A stretch of DNA of 64,000 nucleotides from Petrolisthes cinctipes. Lineage: Eukaryota > Arthropoda > Malacostraca > Decapoda > Porcellanidae. Location: positions 744,001 to 808,000 of the forward strand of contig JAWQEG010000365.1 in assembly GCA_033782935.1 (NCBI GenBank), written 5' to 3'. This document shows, one piece after another, positions 31,985 through 42,066 of this stretch. The notes beneath the pieces were generated by a model. It did not search any database and was not told the DNA's origin. It saw only the letters and a program-made list of their open reading frames with translations. The position numbers and the translations under genes were made by a program. How positions within the stretch are numbered: the stretch's first letter is position 1; every line of letters starts with the position of its first letter.

Positions 31985-34799
31985 TTTTTTTTTTTTTTTT
32001 TTTTTTTTACATATAGTGAGTGGAGGAAAGGAAAAAACAAATAGATAAATGGTTCCATTTGCCTATTGGCATCCTCCACTCATAAAATATTTAAAACAAC
32101 TGGATTTAAATTGCTGGGGGTTATAACTTGCTGGAAAACATTCCCTTGGTAGAGAATTCCACAGGGAAGTAGTACGGGGAGTAAATGAATTTTTGTAAGC
32201 AGTTGTCCTGCAACGTGGAGGAGTCAGTGTGAACTCATGCGCATTCTCAGCAGCCCTAGTCCTCCGCGGGAATACGCGAAGGGGTGGTATAATCAGGGCA
32301 AGTTCATCCGAACATTTCTTATAAAAGTATCTATAAAATAGTGCAAGGGAAGCAACATTTCTACGTACTGATAAGGGAGGGAATTCATTAGTGATCATAG
32401 GATTATTGATCAGTCTGATAGCTCTGTTTTGAATTTTATCTAATTGTCTTAACACCACCGATCCACAACCAGCCCACAGAGGGGAACAATATTCCATCTG
32501 GGAACGCACATGACTCTTATATATTACTGCTAACTGCTCGTCTGTCAAATAATTACAAGCTCTGTATAAAAGTCCCATCTTCCTAGATGCAGTTTTGGCA
32601 ATGGATTTTACATAGGGAGTCCAACTGAGGTTTTCATTTAAAGTTACACCAAAGAGATCAATGCTGTGGGACTTGGGGATATTTGTATTATTGAAAATAA
32701 TGTGAGAATCTTGATTATCTGATCTATTTGAGAACGGGATGTATTTAGTTTTATTTGCATTGAAAGAAACTAGGTTGTTTTGTCCTCATTCAAAGATCTT
32801 CGTTAAGTCTTCATTTAATGAAATTGAAGTGGCAAGTTTGTATTCTAAAATATTGTGTTGAGTAAAACTATCATTAAATGAGAAGGAACTGTGAATAGTT
32901 GAATCATCAGCATAGGAGTGAATTGAATTCTGAGTAACTGACAAAAGATCATTAATATGATTGAGGAACAAAGTTGGAGCCAAAACCGCTCCTTGAGGAA
33001 CACCAGCATTAATGGGATGAAAGTCGGAATACAGACCATCTACCATCACACGTAATTTTCTGTTGCTAAGATATGAATTAATTAGGGGAACAAAAGATTG
33101 AAGGCCATAATGTGGAAGCTTAGACAGTAATGATCTGTGCCATACTCTGTCAAAGGCTTTAGATATATCAAGGCAAATTGTGTGAGTCTCTCCATGTTTA
33201 TCAGTTGATTGGAATATGTTATCTGTGAAATAACAGAGCAGGTCCACAGTAGATCGTCTCTGTCTAAAGCCATATTGCTTATCATTTAGCAGATGATTTT
33301 TCTCAAGGTGCTTTACAAAATTATTGTTAAGAACTATTTCAAATATTTTACCGAGAGTAGACGTGATGGCAATTGGTCTGTAATTTGATGGATTTGCGGT
33401 AGCTCCTTTCTTGGGAATTGGTTGTACATTGGCTTCTTTCCAGGCGGCTGGGAAGGACGAGGTATGGAGACATATACGAAATAATTTTGAGAGAATTGGA
33501 GCTAATTCTTTTGAGCAATTTTTTAATACAGTGGGAGGAATTTCATCTGGCCCTGGAGCTTTGTCGATAGACAGATTCTTCAAAATAGTCCGCACTTTGT
33601 CTTGTATGAATTATTAAGGGTGGACTTTCTGGGGAGTTAAAATTCAAAATGGGAGTGTTTTGAGCAGTGTCATTGAGGTTTGAATTTGTGGCGAAGATAT
33701 TGGCCAAAAGATTTGCTTTACCACGTGGATCACATATGAGATTTCCATTGCTATTCTTTAAAGGGGGAATAGATGAACCATGGTTGAAGTTAGATTTGAA
33801 TGAGTTTACTGTTGACCAAAAGATCTTATTATCATTAGGATTATTCAGTAATTTATTGACTTGTTTATGTATGAAGTTAGATTTGGCTAAATTAGTAACA
33901 GCTATAGCATGGCATCTGACAATTTTGAAATAATTGTATGACTGAAGAGTTTTCGACTTTGTATAGGCATTATAGGCTATTGATTTTTGTTCTGTAGCTC
34001 TGGCACAGCTGTGATCAAACCATTATGGAGAGTTAGATCTTTTTGAGTATTGATGGTGAGGGATATACGTTTCCATTCCTATTTTTATAAAGTCAGTAAT
34101 ATGGTTCAGGAAGCTATCTGAGTCAGTAGAGTAAAATGATGACCAAAGAATGTTAATTAAAAAGTCACGGAACCCCACCCAATCTGCAGCATCATAGTGC
34201 CATTTGGTCACTCGGATGGGTTCAGAGTGGATGGGTAGGGAGGAGTGGGAACAGGAGACTGCAATGAGGCAATGGTCTGAGGATCCAAGAGGGGACCACT
34301 TCAACACCATATGTTTCGGGATTGGTAGTAAGAAACAAATCAAGTAGGTGCGGTCTATGTTCTGGATTATTAGGTATGCGAGTGGGGTGCTTGATTAGTT
34401 GGGTGAGATTGAATGAGTCTGCGAATAACTTGCATTCAAGCCCAGGTTCATCAGTTCTGGCCGAATGAGTGAGCCACTCAACATTGTGGACATTAAAATC
34501 ACCCAGTAAGGATATATCAGATGCAGCATTAATGTTTAAATCAGAAAGAATGGAGGTCAGGGAATTAAAGAGGCTATTATCTGGGGAGGCATTTGGTGAT
34601 CGGTAAATACAACAATAATATTTAACTGAGCCTGAAGAATTTAGCTTGTAAATTGAGTAATCAAAATCTGGTGATGCGAGATTGAAAATGTTCTCCAAGG
34701 ATATTGTTGATCTAGCAAAACAGCAAACGCCTCCCTTTGATCTAAAATTTGACATTAAAATATAGCCTGGAAAGTTGTAGTTAGTCAGGTCAGAAGAGG
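31985..34799 (-). pseudogene. LINE E, 3' part: ORF2 endonuclease and RT, poly(A)
   Basis: Minus-strand LINE with a poly(A) tail (T-run at 31985-32008). From 5' to 3': NFRSKGGVCCFARS, YRSPNASPDNSLF and SLLGDFNVHNVEWL (endonuclease, about 34755-34400), SSDHCLIAV after a frameshift, LLANIFATNSNLND, SIDKAPGPDEIP, NYRPIAITSTLGKIFE, KQYGFRQRRSTVDLL, LDISKAFDRVWH, AGVPQGAVLAPTLF, SYADDSTIH (catalytic YADD, ~32915), and the C-terminal RSQMEYCSPLWAGC...TTSLWNSLP. No RNase H. The type resembles the Jockey/CR1 group. The 5' end of the same ORF is at 37476-37743, beyond an inserted LINE. Several frameshifts mean it is inactive. Confidence 0.88.
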
Positions 34800-37429
34800 T
34801 CGGCTGCGTCTAATGTCTGCTCTGTTGCAAGATGATGACGATGATGCAGAGGAGATAACTGAGGAGGAGTTGCGACGTGCTCTCTCTCGGGGTAGAGCTT
34901 CTTCCCCTGGTGATGATGGTATTACTTATGCTGTGCTGCGCCTACTTCAACAAGTTCCTGGGAACCCTCTACTTCTACTGTACAATCTTTGTCTTCGTGA
35001 TGGTTGTGTACCACGAGCCTGGACCAGCAGCACAATAATACCCATCCCTAAGCCCGGCACTGCGAAGTTTAGGCCTATTTCCCTGACTTCCTGTTTTTGT
35101 AAAGTTATGGAGAGAATCTTACTCAATCGTCTCATGTACAGACTGCAGGATCGCCTTTCTCCATGGCTGTTTGGTTTCCTTCCCCAGCGGAGCACACACC
35201 ACTGCCTAGTCGACCTGTACACTCGCCTTAACGGGGACAGTGTGGTGGCCTTCATTGACCTTCGAAGTGCCTTCGATGTTGCTAATAGAGACGTCATTTT
35301 GGATCAACTGGTTGACTTTGGGATAAGGGGTAATCTATTGCGATGGATTCGGGGCTACCTGAGTAACAGGACCTCCCGTGTGTTTTTCAGTGGTGCGCTC
35401 AGTCCTTTGCGCAGTTTTCATCTTGGTACGCCTCAAGGGGGTGTTCTCAGTCCATTGTTATTTAATATTCTGATGCATCGGCTGCTCACTTCTCTCCCTG
35501 ATATACCTGGAACTACAATTACGTGCTATGCTGATGATATCTGTGTTCATTCTGCCTCACCAAGGGATCTCCAGCAGTTTCTTGACTCCTTCTCTGTGTC
35601 CTCCTCTCACTGTGGCATTATTGTCTCCCCAGATAAGAGCAGAATATTCACCTGCCGCCTTCCTCAAGCTCGGCCAGTGTTCACCATTGGAGGGACTGTC
35701 ATTCCCATGTGTTCCCAGTATCGCTACCTGGGCGCTTCAGTCAATATTTGGCCAATTGTCCCTGCCAGACCTCAAGACCATCCCATTGTCCAGGACTTAT
35801 TGGGTCGTCTCCAGCGCCGACTTACGCCACTTCAATGGCTCACTAACAACTCCTCGGGCATCTCCATCCCAGTGGCCAGGACTATCTATATTGCTTTTAT
35901 CCGTTCAGTTGTTGATTACCTCTCCCCTGCTCTGATTCAACTTCCCAGGGCTACTCTTGAAACTTTGGAAAAATTTCAGAATAGAGCAATGAGAATGGTT
36001 CTCGGTTGTCCAATGTCGACCAGGATAGTGAACATGCAGCGTGAGTTGCGTCTTCCCCCGTTAGTGGAGAAAATTTATTCTAATGTTACTTCCTTCACTG
36101 TCAAGTGCCTCCATTTCCCACATCTTTCACCCCATTACTCTCAGTTAGTCAGGACTTCTCTTGGACCAGGCTACCCGGTCCCTCCCATACTGCCTGCTGG
36201 ACGTACTCTTATAAGGTCTGTTTCCTCTACGCTCCGTAGTCTTAATATAGATATAATGGTGGCCGACGTCCCCCCAGGACCCCCTCCGTGGATGCTACCA
36301 ACACCTGATGTGAGCTTCACACCTACTTCCAAGTCGGAACTGCCTTCTCTACAGCGGCAGTTGGCTCTGGAACACATAGAAACAGTGACGTCCTCCATCA
36401 CAGATCCATACTGCCTCTACACTGATGGCTCATTGCAAGTGGATGGTGCAGCAGGTTGTGCCGTTTTCTCACCTGACATTGAGTCACCTCCAGGGGGCTG
36501 GGTTGGCCGTCGTCTCTGTAACCACTCTAGCTCAACATTGTGTGAACTGTATGCCATTCTGGATGCTGTTAGTCTTGTTTGTCAACGTGGAGTGAATGCT
36601 GCCATTTTTTGTGACTCCTGACCTGCCCTTCATTCTCTCTCTAGTGTTCAGCCCACACACTCTACTGTTGTTCAGCAGATTTTGTCGTTTTTGTCCTTAT
36701 TGCATCATCGTGACTTGACTGTCAAATTTTTATGGGTGCCATCCCATGTAGGTTTACGTCACAATGGTACAGTTGACAGACTCGCAAAGGAAGCCTGCAA
36801 TCTGCCTCCTCGTGGTGTTGGACGTCCTCTCTCCCTGACATGTTACCTCTCTAAAGTCCGCTCCGCCGCTCTCCTCCCTGTATGGCGATGCGGGGATGCA
36901 GAGAGGCCCTTCAGCATCTCCATCACACATTATGAGTCTGTCTGCCATCACGAATATTCCTACCGTCGTCGAGGCCTCATGGTTCGGAGGCACAATGTAG
37001 TCTCTGCTCGTTTGAGGCTTGGCTATCGTCCACCGTGGCAGGCTGCTGGGATGCAGGGTGAGCCTCCCTTCACTGAGTGTCGCTTGTGTCGAGCGCCTCG
37101 TGCTAACACTGTAGAGCAATATTGCCTGGCCTGCCCCACTGTCCGACACTTGCTGCCCCGGGGCCTGCCACTTGATGTGGTTTGTCGACACCTGCTGAAC
37201 CACCAGGTTCTGGATGAACTTCTGGTACGCCACCCTCGTTTTGGTGGATTTAAATAGGTCATAATGTAAATATTTGTCTGTATGCTTGTGCTCCATTCTG
37301 TTATGTTTTCGTGATGTGTGTGTGTGTGTGTGCGCGTGTGTATGTGTGGTTGTAGTCATTGTATTCTCTTGGGTCCCGCCTACCAGTATGTATTGTTGCC
37401 TGCCTGTTGATTGACGCTACGGCGCAATT

Positions 37430-37463
<34 letters not shown>
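34800..37463 (+). mobile_element. LINE F: 5'-truncated I-type LINE inserted in LINE E
   Basis: Insertion flanked by a 12-bp duplication GGTCAGAAGAGG (34788-34799 and 37464-37475), ending in a 32-base A-rich tail (37432-37463). Removing it restores the ORF of LINE E in frame (CQVTPSSD|LTNYNFPGY). Its 5' end corresponds to the middle of ORF2 of LINE G (~60871), so the endonuclease and ORF1 are missing. Confidence 0.93.
34801..37257 (+). pseudogene. LINE F ORF2: reverse transcriptase and RNase H
   Basis: Long frame starting RLRLMSALLQDDDDDAEE. RT motifs: SPGDDGITYAVLR, IIPIPKPGTAKFRPISLTS, GFLPQRSTHHCLVDL, VAFIDLRSAFDVANRD, LGTPQGGVLSPLLFNILMH and TCYADDICVHS (catalytic YADD). RNase H motifs: YCLYTDGSLQVDGAAG, LCELYAILDAV, FCDS, then after a TGA (36619-36621) LWVPSHVGLRHNGTVDRLAK. 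A C-terminal zinc-binding cluster CRLCRAPRANTVEQYCLAC follows, ending HPRFGGFK. Compared with LINE G (minus 58441-60871) it keeps the frame at the position of G's TAG but has its own TGA. Confidence 0.92.
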
Positions 37464-37465
<2 letters not shown>

Positions 37466-37475
37466 TCAGAAGAGG

Positions 37476-37954
37476 GAGTAACCTGGCATTCAGTGAGGAA
37501 AAGAATGTTAGGGGTTTCAGTTTGAAGAAGTAAGTGTACCGAGTTAATGTTGGAGTGAAGCCCCCAAACATTTGCAAACATAATTAATTCATTGTGCTGA
37601 CGAGCAGTTGTTTTATGCATCATGGCTGGTGCTGACACAGTCGCGTGATGACGACCGGGAGGGCCCTGTGTCAAAGACCCCGCCCTGCCGGTGGTGGTCG
37701 TCCGAGAAACCACCGCGCTTGCTCTAAGAGTTGCATCAGCCATGGTATAAAGTTTTAAAATGTGTTTGCGCTTGTATTGTTTTTCATGTTGAGTTGAGAA
37801 GTTGGTATGTTAATGTCAAGGATAGGAGTGTAAGTGAATGTAGTTTGTATGGATGTGTGTGTAGTGTAAGGGATTACCTGGCTCCCCATAGATGTGTGAG
37901 GCAGAAGATGTGTAACCAGCAACTGAGGCCTGGGGGAAAAAATGGAATCAGGTA
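37476..37954 (-). pseudogene. LINE E, 5' part: start of ORF2 and 5' UTR
   Basis: Reading minus from 37743: MADATLRASAVVSRTTTT, then NELIMFANVWGLHSN, SVHLLLQTETPNILFLTECQVT, the N-terminal strand and the (E) motif of the endonuclease, continuing across LINE F into 34787. Upstream (37744-37954, and after the foldback element 40549-40621) is 5' UTR-like sequence. The whole element, without insertions, is ~3.35 kb and shows no ORF1. Confidence 0.8.
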
Positions 37955-40546
37955 CAGTCACTCATAAAAGTAAAGACACCCCCAGGCAAGACACCTTTTA
38001 AGTGGTGTGATATCGGTTCTGGTAACATTGTACAGCTGGTCACACTCCCGTGAGGCCCACCCAGCGTTGTCAATGTTGGCCGAGATAACCCCGAAACACT
38101 AGTTGTGAGCTCTGCTCGCTCGAACCATTCACTGGTGGGAGGGAGAAGTAAGGAGGGATTTGAGGAGGGTAGGGGGGGTGTCCATACAAGAGAGGTGAGA
38201 AATTATTCTTGGGGAGGTGAAAAATGAGTGGAAGCCCAGTTATCAATTATTTATATACCGACATTCGTGTCAATTATTAATTAACATCATTAAAGGTAAG
38301 ATTAACTTTTTCATATTATGATGTAACACAAAAACAACCGAGGTAATATTATTGTATACGGTATTTTTTCGTATAATATTTAATGGTTATTATCAAGCAC
38401 TAAACGCTGAAAAATATTTACACAATAACTGAATAAGAATCATGAACCAGAATGCTCTTTATTAAATGAAGCAAATGTGAATACCTTTATATTACACGTG
38501 TCAAGTGTTGATACCACTAACACACTTCCATTTCCCCCGTATCTAACTAACAGTTTATAATCGTCGTGTCAAACATCAAGGCTCTCATTATCCCTCACGT
38601 GATAGCAACCTTGTAATATTCTGAATACTTTTAATAATAGCCTGTTGTATTGAAATATTGGAATTTGACTATGAAACCCTTTTTTTGTCATTTGTCTCTT
38701 TGTAGCAAAAATTATTATTTGGTCTGTATCTCTCTTCTCCGTGTGTATCTCTCTTTTCTGTGTGCATGTAATATACTTATATAATTATATAAGCCAGTAC
38801 ACACACACATAACATAATAATGTTGGTGACAGAGGTTCTATTGGTTTTATCTGTCATGAGTTGCGAGAGAAGTATATTCATAATTATTTAAACATTGTAA
38901 TAGTTCCATCAAGTAATACATGGGATGCATTGTTGAGGTTTCATCGGACATGTTAATAAAGAAGCTGGCAACTATTTTCAACATTTCTTAAAATTAAACT
39001 TTATTGAAGGCGTGTTAAGGTCTGAAATCCTGTGTTTCCCATCATACAACACCTTCCCAAAACTCACACCGTTGTATTTGATGCCGTATTGGTCTTTACT
39101 GTCTTCTGCTACAAGGTTGATATTAGTGTGACATTCCATATACACTCTACCACTACTCATACCGTTGTATTTGATGCCGTATTGGTCTTTACTGTCTTCT
39201 GCTACAAGGTTGATATTAGTGTGAATTTCCATATACACTCTACCAATACTCACACCGTTGTATTTGATGCCGTTTTAGTCTTTACTGTCTTCTGCTACAA
39301 GGTTGATATTAGTGTGAATTTCCATATACATCTTGTCTTGTGAACTGACTGACTGCACCACCTTACACATCTTCAAGTCATCAGGACTGCCAACATGTTG
39401 GAGAGGGAATATTTCCACACTCAGTATTCAATACCCTTACCAGTTTAGTGGCTTTCAACCAACTCATAATCCTCTTGGAGTATCAAAATTAATTTGGGCT
39501 AACGAGACTAGACTCAACATCAATCTCTATTTAATGCAAAAAAAAAAAAAAAAAATACAGTTGACAAGCCTGTGGGTGCCAGACGCAATCTCCCTGGCCT
39601 CTGCTCACATGTATTATCTGCCAAAATAAAAAATTTTTGCTACCTAGAAACAGATGAAATACTGAGGGATTTATAGTAAATTATCAAACAGCACGTGTTC
39701 ACTATATTCAATACAACGAGCTATTATTAAAAGTATTCAGAATATTACAAGGTTGCTATCACGTGAGGGATAATGAGAGCCTTGATATTTGACACGACGA
39801 TTATAAACTGTTAGCTAGATACGGGGGAAATGGAAGTGTGTTAGTGGCATCAACACTTGACACATGTAATATAAAGGTATTCACATTTGCTTCATTTAAT
39901 AAAGAGCATTCTGGTTCATGATTCTTATTCAGTTATTGTGTAAGTATTTTTCAGCGTTTAGTGCTTGATAATAACCATTAAATATTATACGAAAAAAGTA
40001 TACAATAATATTACCTCGGTTGTTTTTGTGTTACATCATAATATGAAAAAGTTAATCTTACCTTTAATGATGTTAATTAATAATTGACACGAATGTCGGT
40101 ATATAAATAATTGATAACTGGGCTTCCACTCATTTTTCACCTCCCCAAGAATAATTTCTCACCTCTCTTGTATAGACACCCCCCCTACCCTCCTCAAATC
40201 CCTCCTTACTTCTCCCTCCCACCAGTGAATGGTTCGAGCGAGCAGATCTCACAACTAGTGTTTCGGGGTTATCTCGGCCAACATTGACAACGCTGGGTGG
40301 GCCTCACGGGAGTGTGAACGTCAGAGGTGGTGTGGTGTGGGTTGTGTTTGGAGGAAGGTTGGTTTGCTCGAAACATTATCCCACCTCATGCTTCGTCTTA
40401 TCTACCATTAGTTACAAATGTGTCGAGCAAATCAACTTCATCTCTCAAGCGCCATCACTGACGTCACGTACACTGTTGCCAGAACCGATATCACAAGTAT
40501 AAGAAGATGACTGGCCTGTGGGGGTCTTAATTTTTATGAGTGACTG
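37955..40546. mobile_element. Foldback element P (2.6 kb) with TA duplication
   Basis: Begins CAGTCACTCATAAAAGTAAAG and ends with its reverse complement (CTTAATTTTTATGAGTGACTG), flanked by TA (37953-37954 and 40547-40548). Beyond the tips, sequence 38040-38668 is nearly the exact reverse complement of ~39690-40320, so each arm is 0.7-0.86 kb. The right arm has a ~165 bp extra block (about 40320-40480). The TA target and CAGT ends fit the Tc1/mariner superfamily, but no transposase is present. The loop (38669-39690) holds a 93-bp tandem repeat and AT-rich sequence. Confidence 0.85.
39063..39336. repeat. 93-bp tandem repeat, three copies, in the loop of element P
   Basis: Units start at 39063, 39156 and 39249, the last slightly short. 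Identity between units is very high. The period is a multiple of three, so the repeats are open on both strands. The minus strand gives a 31-residue unit containing GRVYME(I/C)HTNINLVAEDSKD and QYGIKYNG. I do not recognise the peptide. Confidence 0.9.
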
Positions 40547-40548
40547 TA

Positions 40549-40621
40549 CTTCCTTGAATCTCCCGTTGCCTCAGCGGTAGTACCTCCCTGGGTGGGGCTA
40601 CCTAACCCCTACTACCTACCA
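40549..40621 (-). mobile_element. LINE E, 5' end
   Basis: Remaining 5' UTR-like sequence of LINE E between element P and the target-site duplication AGACTA (40622-40627), which matches 31979-31984 at the other end of the LINE. Confidence 0.65.
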
Positions 40622-41040
40622 AGACTATGGCACAGCGGACATCAACATCTTTTTCTGTACATGTATGGGGCGGTATAATTGGTGACTGTATCATTGGTCC
40701 ACATGTTTTTCCTGGTCGCCTAACAGGTTTGGCATATCGTGAATATTTAGAGCATGATTTACCAACTTTACTAGATGATGTACACACTCGCGGTCAGAAG
40801 TTGTGTTCCGATCCCCTGGTACGAAGAATCGCAACCAGGCGAAGTTCGAAGGTTTGAAAAATGACACGTTGTGAGGAGAGAGTTGCAGGGTGCACCGTTG
40901 TTTGAACCTTAGAACCTCATCTGTTGAGATTCATCGTGTCAGGGAATCGGGACACAACTTCTGATCGTGTGTGTACAGCTAGCACGATGCAGGAGTATGT
41001 GGGTCATGCATGACGGTGCACATGCGCAGTCTAGCATGAT
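40622..41040 (+). pseudogene. Tc1/mariner-like transposase T, C-terminal part
   Basis: Continuation of 31640-31984: after AGACTA the frame reads LWHSGHQHLF, then (one extra T) SVHVWGGIIGDCIIGPHVF, PGRLTGLAYREYLEHDLP, TLLDDV. After the MITE at 40783-40973 it resumes QLARCRSMWVMHDGAH, whose HDGAH contains the second catalytic Asp. The third acidic residue is not seen before the sequence ends near 41040. Confidence 0.82.
40783..40973. mobile_element. MITE M (191 bp) inserted in transposase T
   Basis: Terminal inverted repeats CACACTCGCGGTCAGAAGTT and, at the right, AACTTCTGATCGTGTGTG, flanked by TA (40781-40782 and 40974-40975). Removing the MITE and one TA restores the transposase frame. Confidence 0.85.
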
Positions 41041-41049
41041 CGTACTCAG

Positions 41050-41165
41050 TCTAGGACCTGCCCACCATAAAGTCCCGCTACGTTGGTAGCATCCACGCCG
41101 TTCTTCCCTTCATCTACAGTGAAGGATACCTCCTCTCCGTCCCCTAGTGATGGTGGCCCTTTCTT
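41050..41165 (-). pseudogene. Fragment of a second cold-shock-domain sequence
   Basis: Minus strand: SLGDGEEVSFTVDEGKN, GVDATNVAGLYGGQVLD, aligning with SLRDGEEVSFTVEERRKG VEATTVAGPDGGQVL of the gene at 29519-30634, then a stop. Only the last third of the domain is present. It marks a multi-copy family. Confidence 0.75.
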
Positions 41166-41521
41166 AAAGGTGGCTGGGGCTGTTCTTGAGGAGGGGGTGG
41201 CTTGTTTTCTTATTATTATAGTAAGTGTTAAGCTTAATTTTCTTCTCAGCGCTCGTCAGTTTGACGTTACGGGAAACTATGTTTTTCATAATACTTTCTT
41301 CTTTGTATGCGATAGAAAAGAACTCTTTATAGAATATGATGATGTCTGTCATGCTGTCATGCGTGTTGTTGTTGTTGTTGTTTTTGCTGTTGATCCTGCT
41401 GCTGTTGGTATACCATTTCCCGATTATTTTCTTCGCACAGCGTGTGATGTCTTCGTTGAAAAGATTATTAGCAAGAACTTGTGTTGATCGGTTGATTTCG
41501 TCGTGTAGCAGGCGTTTTGTG
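41166..41521. other. Unassigned stretch before the minisatellite
   Basis: Open on both strands for part of its length (minus: EFFSIAYKEESIMKNI..., plus: FCSLTLRENYVFHN-like), without recognised similarity. Confidence 0.35.
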
Positions 41522-42058
41522 TTTGTGTGTGTGTGGAAATGTTGGCAGGCAATGTGTGTGTGGGTGTGTGTGTGGAAGTGTTGGCTGGCGTTGTGTGTGT
41601 GGGTGTGTGTGTGGAAGTGTTGGCTGGCGTTGTGTGTGTGGGTGTGTGTGTGGAAATGTTGGCAGGCGATGTGTGTGTGGGTGTGTGTGTGGAAGTGTTG
41701 GCTGGCGTTGTGTGTGTGGGTGTGTGTGTGGAAGTGTTGGCTGGCGTTGTGTGTGTGGGTGTGTGTGTGGAAGTGTTGGCTGGCGTTGTGTGTGTGGGTG
41801 TGTGTGTGGAAATGTTGGCAGGCGATGTGTGTGTGGGTGTGTGTGTGGAAGTGTTGGCTGGCGTTGTGTGTGTGGGTGTGTGTGTGGAAGTGTTGGCTGG
41901 CGTTGTGTGTGTGGGTGTGTGTGTGTGGAAGTGTTGGCTGGCGTTGTGTGTGTGGGTGTGTGTGTGGAAATGTTGGCAGGCGATGTGTGTGTGGGTGTGT
42001 GTGTGGAAGTGTTGGCTGGCGTTGTGTGTGTGTGTTTGGTAGTGATGGCAGGCGTTGT
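41522..42058. repeat. 39-bp TG-rich minisatellite (left half)
   Basis: About 13-14 units of a 39-mer made of two (GT)n-G blocks followed by GGAAGTGTTGGCTGGCGTT. ORFs of Cys/Val/Trp or His/Thr repeats are artefacts. The array continues, with a different unit, after the hAT insertion. Confidence 0.95.
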
Positions 42059-42066
42059 GTGGTAGT

